Shown here in pieces: positions 1 to 8,800 of a DNA stretch of 27,467 nucleotides. Origin of the DNA: an uncultured Collinsella sp. (GTDB lineage Bacteria; Actinomycetota; Coriobacteriia; Coriobacteriales; Coriobacteriaceae). The DNA lies in assembly GCA_959600835.1 (NCBI GenBank), contig CAUGNQ010000024.1, positions 1-27,467 of the forward strand, written 5' to 3'. The notes under the pieces are model-generated. The model was not told the origin of the DNA. It worked only from the letters and a program-made list of their open reading frames with translations, and ran no database searches. Position numbers and translations under genes: made by a program. Positions within the stretch are counted from its first letter, which is position 1. Every line of letters begins with the position of its first letter.

Positions 1-216
1 CAAATTGGCCAGACGGGCGTATCGGTCTCGCCCAAGCTCCTCGTGAGCATCGGTGTCTCGGGCGCTATCCAGCATCTCGCCGGCATCGGTGGGGCGGAGT
101 GCATTGTCGCCATCAATGAGGACCCGGATGCCCCCATCTTTGGTGCCGCCCAGTACAAGGTCGTCGGCGATGCCGTTGAGATCGTTGAGGAGCTGCTGGC
201 TCAGCTTGAGCGCTAA
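1..216 (+). CDS. etfA: Electron transfer flavoprotein alpha subunit, C-terminal end (partial)
   Basis: This reading frame enters from the left edge and gives the last 71 residues before a TAA stop. It contains QIGQTGVSVSPKLLVSIGVS, then SGAIQHLAG, INEDPDAPIF and a final helix, which is the conserved FAD-binding C-terminal domain of EtfA. In the family this domain holds the FAD that passes electrons between acyl-CoA or other dehydrogenases and the quinone or ferredoxin side, together with EtfB. The start and EtfB lie outside the window, so the operon cannot be described. The stop codon overlaps the stop of the convergent HD-domain gene. Family assignment is confident; the partner dehydrogenase is unknown. 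Confidence 0.93.
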   Translation, partial: QIGQTGVSVSPKLLVSIGVSGAIQHLAGIGGAECIVAINEDPDAPIFGAAQYKVVGDAVEIVEELLAQLER

Positions 217-1025
217 GCGCGCGTCAGCCAGTCGCGCATCTCGTCCTTTAGGCGGCTCCAGGTTGCCTGCGTGGCGGGGTCGGTAAAGGGCCGCGTAATG
301 CCAAAGGGCGCGTCGAGCAGGCGGTAGATATCGCCTTGCTCGCGCGCCAGCGCGCGGCTCGCTGGATAGACGAGCTCAAACATAAAGCAGATGAGTCCCA
401 CCAGGTAGTCTGCGGGCTCATCGCGCTCATCGCGTGCGACGCAGCGGTGCTCGTCAAAGGCGGTAAGCGCCGGTGCCGAGAAGTGGCTGGCGAGAAATGC
501 GTCCTCATCCACCTTAAGGATGGTCTCGACGGTGCTGTCGGCGATGGTGCGCATAATGTCGATCTTGTCACCATCGCGCACGATATCGCAGAAGCGCCGC
601 GTACGCTCGTCGAGCTGCGCGGGTAGACGAAAATCGCTGTGATAGGCAATGCTCGCTCGGATGAGCTCATCTTCTGCCGGGTCATCGATAAAGTCGCGGA
701 TGCTCGTTACGGCGGGTGCATCGGCGGGATTCTCGCCAAAGAGGACCTCGATGCCCAGCGCTGCATGGCTCATGCTCTCGGCGTCCTTAAAGGTGTCCCA
801 GCGCCGCAACTGCTCAAAGCGGCCCATATCGTGTAGCAGGCCGCAAAGCCATGCCAGGTCAATATCTTCTGACGACCAGCCCTGCTCGCGCGCTACGGCA
901 TCGCATGCCTCGGCCACGTGGTACGTATGCTCGATTTTGAGCGCGATGCGTGGGTTGGTGGCGTCGTAGGCATCGGTGTAGCTTTTGAAGGCCGCGCGCG
1001 CCCGGTCTCGATCGATAGCTGTCAT
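213..1025 (-). CDS. HD-domain phosphohydrolase, soluble
   Basis: The protein has 270 residues and carries an HD metal-binding pattern: His36 (in HTYH), His65-Asp66 in LLHDMGRF, His87, His129 and a late Asp in DGDKID (about 151-157). These residues normally bind two metals and hydrolyse phosphate esters, often of nucleotides; the substrate cannot be read from the sequence. No signal peptide or membrane segment is seen. The ATG start has a good AGGAAG ribosome site 5 nt upstream. It is convergent with etfA and the two stop codons overlap by 4 nt, so read-through in either direction gives antisense RNA. Upstream, a TACAAT -10-like box (complement of 1066-1071) overlaps one arm of a perfect inverted repeat shared with the azlC side. 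Confidence 0.85.
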   Translation of the reverse strand: MTAIDRDRARAAFKSYTDAYDATNPRIALKIEHTYHVAEACDAVAREQGWSSEDIDLAWLCGLLHDMGRFEQLRRWDTFKDAESMSHAALGIEVLFGENPADAPAVTSIRDFIDDPAEDELIRASIAYHSDFRLPAQLDERTRRFCDIVRDGDKIDIMRTIADSTVETILKVDEDAFLASHFSAPALTAFDEHRCVARDERDEPADYLVGLICFMFELVYPASRALAREQGDIYRLLDAPFGITRPFTDPATQATWSRLKDEMRDWLTRA

Positions 1026-1056
1026 AATGACTTCCTAAAAAGTTGTGTCTTTCGAT

Positions 1057-1092
1057 CCGGTGGCAATTGTAGGCGAACTTTATTGCCACCGG
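1057..1092. promoter_or_regulatory. 11-bp perfect inverted repeat between the divergent HD gene and azlC
   Basis: CCGGTGGCAAT (1057-1067) and ATTGCCACCGG (1082-1092) are exact inverted copies separated by 14 nt. The dyad lies in the 126-nt gap between two divergent genes. A TACAAT box on the minus strand (1066-1071) sits at the edge of the left arm, so a protein bound here would cover the HD-gene promoter. There is no T-tract, which argues against a terminator. An operator, possibly for an Lrp/AzlB-type regulator because azlCD is controlled this way in Bacillus, is inference. Confidence 0.5.
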
Positions 1093-1151
1093 TTGATATT
1101 TCTGCTGCGTTGCAAGGCGCGCTGCAGACGACTTACCAGAATGGGAGTGGC

Positions 1152-1844
1152 ATGGTCCTTAGGTTCTTTAAAATCGTCTGGCCAGTGATGCTTACCTATG
1201 TTGCAATAGGCGCGCCGTGCGGAATGATCATGGGGCAGACGGGAATGGAGCCCTGGATGGTCTTTGCTCTGAGCAGCACGTTTGTGACGGGCAGCGGCCA
1301 GTTTATGATCTGCAATCTTTGGCTGGCGGGCGTACCGGCACCTTCGATTATCGCGAGCGTCGCCGCCATCTCCTCGCGCTTCGCTCTTTACTCGGCATCG
1401 ATCGCACCCCATCTGGCGGGCGCCTCGAAGCGTCAGACGCTGGCTGTTGCCGCGACGCTCACCGAGGAGGCATACGGCATCTCGCTTGCCAGGCTGGTTG
1501 AGGGGGAGGATTGGGGCCCGCGCGAATCCTTCGTGCTCAACGTGATCCTCATCGCGACATGGGGCGCTTCGTGCACGATGGGTGCCATCGTCGGTGCCGT
1601 TGTCGATGTTCCCACCGCTATTGCGAGTTTCGTCTGCACGTCACTCTTTATCTGTCTACTCTTTTCGCAGCGGCTGTCGCGCGGCAACGTTGTCGCGGCG
1701 GTTTCGGGCGCGGTGTCCGTCGCCGTATGCAAGTTCTTGGGCCTCACGAATATTGCCGTGCCGGCAAGCGTCGTGGTCGGCATTGCCATTGCGCTGGCGT
1801 GCGATGCTGTATTAGACGGAAGAGGTGCCCGCGATGCCCGTTAA
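1152..1844 (+). CDS. azlC: Branched-chain amino acid exporter large subunit, AzlC family
   Basis: The protein has 230 residues, the usual AzlC length, and consists almost entirely of hydrophobic helices. The segments after PVMLTYVAIGAPCGMIMGQTG, the GSGQFM motif (FVTGSGQFMICNLW) and the central TEEAYG motif match AzlC. Together with AzlD it forms a membrane exporter for leucine, isoleucine, valine or their analogues. The frame is open upstream to 918, but that extension is not hydrophobic and overlaps the divergent HD gene. ATG 1152 gives the family length and has a GGGAG ribosome site at 1143-1147, though with short spacing. The next gene, azlD, starts 11 nt before this stop, showing translational coupling. 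Confidence 0.9.
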   Translation: MVLRFFKIVWPVMLTYVAIGAPCGMIMGQTGMEPWMVFALSSTFVTGSGQFMICNLWLAGVPAPSIIASVAAISSRFALYSASIAPHLAGASKRQTLAVAATLTEEAYGISLARLVEGEDWGPRESFVLNVILIATWGASCTMGAIVGAVVDVPTAIASFVCTSLFICLLFSQRLSRGNVVAAVSGAVSVAVCKFLGLTNIAVPASVVVGIAIALACDAVLDGRGARDAR

Positions 1845-2157
1845 CGAGTTCTTGGTTCTGTGGCTGTCGTCGTGGGCTGCTATCGCGTTCTTTCGCATCG
1901 CGCCGGCGTTTGCCTTGCGCGGGAGAACGCTGTCGCCCCGCATTACCGAGGCCCTGGGTTATATCCCGCCCGCTGCCTTTGCCGCGCTGGTCGCCAACGA
2001 CTTGGTGAGCCCCGGCGCGTTCGACGCGGGACCCTGGCCTGCCTTGGTTCCCTGGATTGCGGCCGCCGGCGTCGTGGTCGTGGCGGTCAAGACAAAATCG
2101 ATGCTGTGGTGCTGCGTCTCGGGCATCGTACTCTATATCGTCTTGAGCCTTATATAG
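1834..2157 (+). CDS. azlD: Branched-chain amino acid exporter small subunit, AzlD family
   Basis: A 107-residue hydrophobic protein with four predicted helices. It contains PRITEALGYIPPAAFAALV, typical of AzlD, the small partner that completes the AzlC exporter. ATG 1834 is preferred because GGAAGAGG (1818-1825) lies 8 nt upstream; a GTG at 1825 is also in frame but sits inside that ribosome site. The gene overlaps azlC by 11 nt. The window also holds a Liv-type importer at the far right, so uptake and export systems for similar substrates are encoded within 25 kb. Confidence 0.88.
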   Translation: MPVNEFLVLWLSSWAAIAFFRIAPAFALRGRTLSPRITEALGYIPPAAFAALVANDLVSPGAFDAGPWPALVPWIAAAGVVVVAVKTKSMLWCCVSGIVLYIVLSLI

Positions 2158-2307
2158 GGGTGGCGTCGCGGGCGCCGAATCTCGTTCCATCCCAACTTGT
2201 CGAGTTTTTCACCGAGCTGGTCTATTTCTTCTGGTACCATGGTCAAACTTTACTGTAGCAAAGCGTGACGTGGGCTTTTGTACCCCGTCAGCGGAAATGG
2301 GGGTTTC

Positions 2308-3330
2308 ATGGCACAGGAAGCAACCGCCAACGAGCAAAAGAAATTCAAGGTCCCGCGCATCCCGGGCGACATCATGATTTATCCGATGATCGTCGGTCTT
2401 TTGCTCAACACCTTCTGCCCGCAGGTTTTTGAGATCGGCGGATTCTTTACGGCTGCCTGCCGCGGTGGCTCCAATACCATCGTCGCCGCGATCCTGCTGT
2501 TTGTGGGCGCCGGCATCAGCTTTAAGTCCACGCCGGGCGCTATCAAGACCGGCATCGTCGTGCTGATTCCCAAGCTGGTCGTCGCAGCGGCTCTCGGCCT
2601 GGGCGTGGCATATTTCTTTAACGACAACTTCCTGGGTCTGAGCTCCGTGTCTATCATCGGCGGCATCACGTTTTGCAACATGGCGCTCTATACGGGCATC
2701 ATGGGCGAGTTCGGTGATGAGTCTGAGCAGGGCGCCGTCGGTATCCTGTTCTTTACGGCCGGCCCCGCCGTCACGATGATCATCCTCGGTGTTTCCGGCC
2801 TCGCCAACATTCCCATTGGCACCATTATCGGCTCCATCTTGCCACTCGTTATTGGCATGGTTCTGGGCAACCTGTTCCCGTTTATCAAGAACCTGCTGGT
2901 TCCCGGTGCCAATCCCGCGATTGCCGTCATCGGATTTCAGCTCGGTGCGTCCATGAGCCTGTCGAGCTTTATCACCGGCGGTATTTCCGGCATCTTGCTG
3001 GGCCTTGTCACGCTGTTTGTCGTCGGTCCCATCACCTTTGCGTTCGAGCGTCTGTGCGGCGGCAATGGCAAGGCCGCTGTGGCTTGCTCCACCATTGCCG
3101 GCACGGCTATGACCACACCGGTTGCCCTCGCCGAGGTCGCACCGCGCTACGCCGAGCTTGCGCCCACCGCGTACGCTCAGATCGCCACCGCCGTTATCAT
3201 CACGGCGATCATGGCTCCGATTCTGACTGGCTGGGTCGACAAGAAGTTCTGCCAAGGCAAGGAGGATCTGTCGCCTGTCGGTGTCGAGGCCATCGAGGAG
3301 GCCGTCGCGGCTGACATCGATGGCGAGTAG
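2308..3330 (+). CDS. kdgT: 2-keto-3-deoxygluconate permease family transporter
   Basis: The 340-residue membrane protein has about ten hydrophobic segments. Its start, KVPRIPGDIMIYPMIVGLLL, and the stretch TFCPQVFEIGGFFTA are typical of the KdgT family, which imports 2-keto-3-deoxy-D-gluconate with protons for pectin or uronate breakdown. Later glycine-rich segments (GGITFCNMALY, IAGTAMTTPVALAEVAP) also fit. ATG 2308 was chosen because it follows GGGGG (2299-2303); an upstream TTG at 2278 is less likely. No KDG kinase or aldolase lies nearby, so the true substrate may be another sugar acid. The gene stands alone between azlD and two hairpin terminators. Confidence 0.87.
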   Translation: MAQEATANEQKKFKVPRIPGDIMIYPMIVGLLLNTFCPQVFEIGGFFTAACRGGSNTIVAAILLFVGAGISFKSTPGAIKTGIVVLIPKLVVAAALGLGVAYFFNDNFLGLSSVSIIGGITFCNMALYTGIMGEFGDESEQGAVGILFFTAGPAVTMIILGVSGLANIPIGTIIGSILPLVIGMVLGNLFPFIKNLLVPGANPAIAVIGFQLGASMSLSSFITGGISGILLGLVTLFVVGPITFAFERLCGGNGKAAVACSTIAGTAMTTPVALAEVAPRYAELAPTAYAQIATAVIITAIMAPILTGWVDKKFCQGKEDLSPVGVEAIEEAVAADIDGE

Positions 3331-3379
3331 CAATCGATACCCATCAATGATGCCGGCGTGTGCAATTCGCGCCGTATGG

Positions 3380-3457
3380 GCGCCCGAACAGAAACTGTTT
3401 TGCAGTGATGTTCGGGCGCTCTGCTATTATCCCCTTTACCCCTGCGGAGTAAAGGGG
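3380..3457 (+). terminator. Two consecutive hairpins after the KdgT gene
   Basis: First hairpin: GCGCCCGAAC (3380-3389) pairs with GTTCGGGCGC (3410-3419), with an inner ACTG/CAGT pair in the loop. Second hairpin: CCCCTTTAC (3431-3439) pairs with GTAAAGGGG (3449-3457) and is followed by TGTTTATT, a weak T-tract. Together they probably end kdgT transcription. A TATTAT box (3425-3430) between them, with TTGCAG 19 nt upstream, may be a promoter for the GGDEF gene, but the spacing is long. Confidence 0.6.
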
Positions 3458-3511
3458 TGTTTATTGCCCTGATTCGAATTGGGCGATTCTGACCACTTGG
3501 GTATTGAAGGG

Positions 3512-4663
3512 ATGGCGCTAGTGGTTAAGGCACTCAAGATTGAGATATTCGTGCTATGCATGATTGTTCTTATCGGGCTTGCCGTGCGAAGTCGTCGCTC
3601 CTTGTTCTCGAGCACCCAGCAGCTATTGTTTAGCATGCTGGGCTACACCTCTGCCGCGTACATATTATTCGATATGATCTGGACGCTTTCGGACGGTGTG
3701 GACGGCACGTTGGGCATTGCTGCCAACTGGATTTCCAACGCGGTTTCGTTTTCGCTCTTTGCTATCGCGTGTCTCATTTGGTTTATCTATTCCGAGACGG
3801 TGCAGGGTTCTCGCCTTTTGACCTCGCGCTATAGGGTGGTGCTTGTTGCGTTGCCTACGGCTCTGGTGGTCGTGCTGGCGTTTACCAGTTACTGGACGCA
3901 CGCCCTGTTCTATATCGATTCGCAGGGCGTGTATCGTCGCGGCTTTGCCTATATGATCCAGCCCATCGTCAGCTACTGTTACGTTATACATACGTCCCTG
4001 CATGCATTTGTGCAATCTCGCAGGGTCGAGAGCCTGCAGACGAAGGCCATCTATCGAACCTTGGCATTTTTCGCCATTCCGGCCCTGGTGGGCGGTACCT
4101 TTCAGGTCGTATACTCGGTGCCCGGCCTTTGTGTCGGCATAATGATTAGCATGTTGCTGCTCTACATCATCTACCAGGAGCAGCTCATCTCGACCGACCC
4201 GTTGACTGGACTTAACAATCGCAACCGTTTTGAGACCTATATGCTGTCGCTCTTCTCAAATGTGGATCAGGCCGAAGATGTATATCTGCTTATGATGGAC
4301 GCCGACGGCTTTAAGCAGATTAACGATCGCTATGGGCATGTGGAGGGCGACCACGCTCTTCAGGTCATATCCGCTGCGCTCAAAGAAGTCTGCTCGGCGT
4401 CTGGCGGCTTTATCGCACGTTATGGTGGCGATGAGTTCGTGGTGCTCCAAAAGGCAGTGGCGGAACAGGATATCATGCATCTGTGCGCGACAATCAACGA
4501 TGAGCTCGCGCGCGCCGAGGTTCCGTATCTGTTGCGGATGTCCATCGGCTACGCACGGGTTGGTGATGGCGTCGATACCTGGCAAGACTTGCTTCGTGCT
4601 GCCGACGCGGAGCTCTACCGCGTAAAGCGCGAGAAGAAGAAAGCCGGCGTTCAGATACGCTAG
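3512..4663 (+). CDS. Membrane-bound diguanylate cyclase (GGDEF domain)
   Basis: The N-terminal 210 or so residues form about six or seven membrane helices, probably a sensor module. A C-terminal GGDEF domain begins at STDPLTGLNNRNRFE, carries the metal-binding DADGFKQIND and an intact GGDEF at residues 305-309, so it should make cyclic di-GMP from two GTP at the membrane. The inhibitory I-site (RxxD before the signature) is missing: the Arg and Asp positions are Ala and Gly. The start is uncertain. ATG 3512 is used, but the purine run GAAGGG ends directly against it and would better serve GTG 3521; TTG 3479 also is in frame. No EAL or HD-GYP protein and no cyclic di-GMP riboswitch is seen nearby. 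Confidence 0.88.
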   Translation: MALVVKALKIEIFVLCMIVLIGLAVRSRRSLFSSTQQLLFSMLGYTSAAYILFDMIWTLSDGVDGTLGIAANWISNAVSFSLFAIACLIWFIYSETVQGSRLLTSRYRVVLVALPTALVVVLAFTSYWTHALFYIDSQGVYRRGFAYMIQPIVSYCYVIHTSLHAFVQSRRVESLQTKAIYRTLAFFAIPALVGGTFQVVYSVPGLCVGIMISMLLLYIIYQEQLISTDPLTGLNNRNRFETYMLSLFSNVDQAEDVYLLMMDADGFKQINDRYGHVEGDHALQVISAALKEVCSASGGFIARYGGDEFVVLQKAVAEQDIMHLCATINDELARAEVPYLLRMSIGYARVGDGVDTWQDLLRAADAELYRVKREKKKAGVQIR

Positions 4664-4664
4664 G

Positions 4665-4706
4665 AAAAGGGGCACACGACCGTTGCGATGGTCGTGCGCC
4701 CCTTTT
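4665..4706. terminator. Rho-independent, probably bidirectional terminator
   Basis: A 17-nt arm at 4665-4681 (AAAAGGGG...CACGACC) pairs with 4690-4706 (GGTCGTG...CCCCTTTT) with one mismatch and an 8-nt loop. The end in TTTT on one strand and AAAA on the other allows it to stop both the GGDEF gene and leftward transcripts from the EamA gene. A second smaller stem (4747-4756 with 4761-4769) lies in the same gap. Confidence 0.8.
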
Positions 4707-4853
4707 GCGTTTGTGGGGGCCACCGGTCATAATGCCCAGGCGCGGTGCGGCAAGACGGGCGTCTGCCGCCGCGACTCGGTGCGAAATCAACGAGAACCAG
4801 TGCATTCCATTAAGCTAAAGTGTGTGAAGGCTCTCCCTAAAAAGGTGAGCTCT

Positions 4854-5789
4854 CTAGGCTTTTTTGGGTTTGTTGACGATGATGATGCCGCTGCAGACCA
4901 AGAGCAGGGCAACGATGACAGTAACGGGGCTCGTGCCGGCGCCCTCGCCAAGCAGCAGTGCGCTCAGCAGTACGCCAAAGACCGGGTTCATAAACCCAAA
5001 GACCGAGACGCGGCTGACGGGGTTGACGGCAAGCAGGCGCGACCACAGCGAGTAGGCGACCGCGGAGATAAGCGCCATGTAGATGATGAGCACGATGGCG
5101 GGGACAATCGCCGTGGGGGAGAGCGCGCCACCCATCAAAAAGCCGATGGCGGTGAGGACCAGGCCGCCGACCAAGAACTGCCACCCGGCAAGCAAGACGC
5201 CGTCGTGCTTGCGCGAGAAGATGCCGATCAGGCAGGTCGAAAGAGCACCCGCGACAGTGGAGGCTAGGATAAAGCCCTCGCCATCGAGCCTGAAGCCAAA
5301 GGTGCCATCTGCGCCCGAGAGGTTGACGAGCGCGACGCCGGCAAAGCCCAGCGCACAGCCAAGCACCTTGGCCGTATTGAGCTTCTCGGTGTGAAATGCC
5401 AGGGCGGCAAAGAGGATTGCGAGGAAGTTGGCGCTGGCCTCGATGATGGAGCTCGACATGGCGCTGGCGCACGAGAGGCCCAGATAGAAAAAGAAGTACT
5501 GCCCGATAGTCTGGAAGAGCGACAAGACAAAGATGGGCTTGATGTCGCGAGCCTGCGGAATGAGGGGGCGGCGTTGGGCCGCACTCATCCCAACGATAAC
5601 CAGGGCGCCGGCAAGCGTGAAGCGCAAGCCCGCAAAGAGCAGCTGCGAGGCGCTATCGTGCGCCGGGATACCAAAGAGTGCGTAGCCGATCTTGATGCAG
5701 GGAAACGCCGATCCCCAGAGTGCACAGCAAACAAGACAACCCAGGATGAGTCCGGGCAGGGTGGCGAGATACGGCTTGCGGCTTTCCAT
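4854..5789 (-). CDS. EamA (DMT superfamily) metabolite exporter
   Basis: The protein has 311 residues, two EamA repeats and about ten membrane helices. The first repeat contains LVCCALWGSAFPCIKIGY and ASANFLAILFAALAF; the second contains AVAYSLWSRLLAVNPVSRVS and NPVFGVLLSALLLGE, the usual EamA signatures. Members export amino acids, nucleotides or other small metabolites across the inner membrane; the substrate here is unknown. ATG at 5789 is chosen because AGGAAGGA lies 5-6 nt upstream; an in-frame ATG at 5831 would sit inside the purL terminator. The gene begins only about 25 nt after the T-tract of that terminator, so either its promoter overlaps the terminator or it depends on read-through from purL. 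Confidence 0.88.
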   Translation of the reverse strand: MESRKPYLATLPGLILGCLVCCALWGSAFPCIKIGYALFGIPAHDSASQLLFAGLRFTLAGALVIVGMSAAQRRPLIPQARDIKPIFVLSLFQTIGQYFFFYLGLSCASAMSSSIIEASANFLAILFAALAFHTEKLNTAKVLGCALGFAGVALVNLSGADGTFGFRLDGEGFILASTVAGALSTCLIGIFSRKHDGVLLAGWQFLVGGLVLTAIGFLMGGALSPTAIVPAIVLIIYMALISAVAYSLWSRLLAVNPVSRVSVFGFMNPVFGVLLSALLLGEGAGTSPVTVIVALLLVCSGIIIVNKPKKA

Positions 5790-5813
5790 GATGTCCTTCC
5801 TGCATGCGCGAAG

Positions 5814-5851
5814 CAAAAAAGAACCCGCCACCGGATGTGTCGGTGGCGGGT
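5814..5851 (-). terminator. Strong rho-independent terminator of purL
   Basis: On the minus strand an 11-bp perfect GC-rich stem (5841-5851 with 5823-5833, ACCCGCCACCG) with a 7-nt loop is followed by TTCTTTTTTG. It lies 38 nt after the purL stop. It is also immediately upstream of the EamA gene on the same strand. Confidence 0.9.
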
Positions 5852-5888
5852 GTTGTTACCCGAGGGGATTGTACCCGATGGGAAAGGT

Positions 5889-8800
5889 TTAAGCGAAGTA
5901 GGCCACGCCGCTCTCAAAGATCGGCATGAACTTATCGCCGGGGACATGCTCGGGCACGTTGCGGTACAGGTTGTCGCCGCGACGCTCGGCATGGCCCATC
6001 TTGCCCAGGACGCGGCCGTCGGGGCTCGTGATGCCCTCGATGGCGAGTGCGGAGCCGTTGGGGTTGACAGAGAGATCCATGCTGGGCTTGCCGTTCTCGC
6101 CCACGTACTGCGTGGCGACCTGGCCGTTGGCGATCAGCTGGGCGAGCACTTCGTCATTGGCGACAAAGCGGCCCTCGCCGTGGCTGATGGCGACGGTGTA
6201 GGGGTCGTCCAGGCTGCACTGCGACAGCCACGGGGACAAGTTGGACGAGATGCGGGTGCGCACCAGACGGCTCTGGTGGCGACCGATGGTGTTGAACGTC
6301 AACGTGGGCGCATCGGGCGTGGCGTCGACGATGTCGCCGTAGGGCACCAGGCCGAGCTTGATCAGGGCCTGGAAGCCGTTGCAGATGCCCAGCATCAGGC
6401 CATCGCGGGCCTTGAGCAGGTCGCGGACTGCCTCGGTGACCTCGGGAGCGCGGAAGAACGCCGTGATGAACTTGGCAGAGCCGTCGGGCTCGTCGCCGCC
6501 CGAGAAGCCGCCGGGGATCATAACGATCTGGCTTGCACGGATGCGGCGGGCAAGCTCGCGGGTGCTCTCGGCGACGGCCTCGGGCGTGAGGTTGTTGATC
6601 ACGAAGGTGTCGGCCTCGGCACCGGCGGCACGGAAGGCGCGGGCGCTGTCGTACTCGCAGTTGTTGCCGGGGAACACGGGGATGATCACGCGCGGGCGGG
6701 CGATCTTGGCGCCGCCGTACACGTGGATATCCTTGGCGCGGAAGTCGATGGTCTCGACCTCGGGGGTCTCGCCGGCGCTGCGGTAGGCGAAGACGCCCTC
6801 GATGCCGCTCTCCCAGGCCTCCTGGAGCTCGGCGAGCTCGATGACCTCGGAGCCGGTGTCGATGACATAGCCCTCGACGGTGGTGCCCAGGGGCTCGACG
6901 ACAACGCCGTCGGCGACCTCGGGCAGCTCGGCATCCTCGGCGAGCTCGACGATAAAGCTACCGTAGAGCGGGGTGAAGAGGCTCTCCACGTCCACATCCT
7001 CGGCAAGCTCGATACCGATCTGGTTGCCGACGCACATTTTAAAGAGGCTCTCGGCGCCGCAGCCGTAGCCGGGCGTGGAGATGGCCAGGGCGTTGCCGTT
7101 GGCGGTGAGCGCCTCGACGGCGTCAAACGCGGCGAGCAGCTGCTGGGCGTCGGGGCGGTAATCCTCGCCGTAGGTGGCGGGGGCGATGCGGACGACGCGG
7201 TGCGTGAGGCCCTTGAACTCGGGCGAGACGGCGCGGGCGGCCTTGCCCACGGCGACGGCGAAGCTGATCAGGGTCGGCGGAACGTTGAGCTCGCCGGTCT
7301 CGTCCTCAAACGAACCGCTCATGGAGTCCTTGCCGCCGATGGCACCGGCACCCAGGTCGACCTGAGCCATAAGGGCACCCAGGACGGCAGCCATGGGCTT
7401 GCCCCAGCGCTCTGCTTCGGTGCGCAGGCGCTCGAAGTACTCCTGGAAGGAGAGGTAGGCGCGCTTGTGCTCAAAGCCGGCGGCAACGAGCTTGGCGATG
7501 GACTCGACCACGGACAGGTAGGCGCCCGCAAACTGGTCGGCCTCCATCAAATAGGGGTTGAAGCCCCATGCCATGGCACTCGCTGTGGTGGTCTCGCCGT
7601 CCACGGGGAACTTGGCGACCATGGCCGAGCTCGGGGTGAGCTGCGTCTTGCCGCCAAAGGGCATGAGCACGGTCGCGGCGCCGATGGTGGAGTCGAAGCG
7701 CTCGGAAAGGCCCTTGTTGGAAGCGACGTTGAGGTCGGTGACGAGCGAGGTCATGCGCTCGGCGAGCGTGGTACCGGCCCAGCTGGGCTGCCACACACTG
7801 CGGGCGCAGACGTGGGCGACCTGGTGCTTGGGCGCACCGTTGGAGTTGAGGAACTCGCGGGACAGATCGACGATGGCGACGCCGTTCCAGGCCATGCGCA
7901 TGCGCGGCTCGGCGGTAACCTCGGCGATAACGGTCGCCTCCAGGTTCTCCTCGGCGGCGTAGCCCATGAACTCCTCGACGTCACCGTCGGCGACGGCGCA
8001 GGCCATGCGCTCCTGGGATTCAGAGATGGCGAGCTCGGTGCCGTCAAGACCGTCGTACTTCTTGGTCACGGTATCAAGGTCGACATACAGGCCGTCGGCA
8101 AGCTCGCCTACAGAGACCGAGACACCGCCGGCGCCAAAGTCGTTGCAGCGCTTGATCAGACGGCAGGCATCGCCGCGGCGGAACAGGCGCTGCAGCTTGC
8201 GCTCGACCGGGGCGTTGCCCTTCTGGACCTCGGCGCCCGATGTCTCGATGGACTCGGTGTTCTGGGTCTTGGAGGAGCCGGTGGCACCGCCGATGCCGTC
8301 ACGGCCGGTGCGGCCGCCCAACAGGATGATCTTGTCGGTGGGGGCGGGGCACTCGCGACGCACGTGGTTTGCCGGGGTAGCGCCCACGACGGCGCCGACC
8401 TCCATGCGCTTGGCGACGTAGCCGGGGTGATAGAGTTCGTTGACCTGACCGGTGGCAAGGCCGATCTGGTTGCCGTAGCTGGAGTAGCCGGCGGCAGCAG
8501 TGGTCACGAGCTTACGCTGCGGCAGCTTGCCCTCGAGCGTCTCGGACACGGGGACGGTGGGGTCGCCGGCGCCGGTGACACGCATGGCCTGGTACACGTA
8601 GCTGCGGCCCGACAGCGGGTCGCGGATGGCACCGCCCACGCAGGTGGCGGCACCGCCGAAGGGCTCGATCTCGGTCGGGTGGTTGTGGGTCTCGTTCTTA
8701 AAGAGGAACAGCCAGTCCTGGTCCTCGCCGTCGACATCGACCTTCACCTTGACGGTGCAGGCGTTGATCTCCTCGGACTCGTCGACATCGGTCATGACGC

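Noticed and set aside
918..1151. N-terminal extension of AzlC to the start at 918
   Set aside because: The extension lies over the HD gene and the dyad, is not hydrophobic, and would make AzlC much longer than the family.
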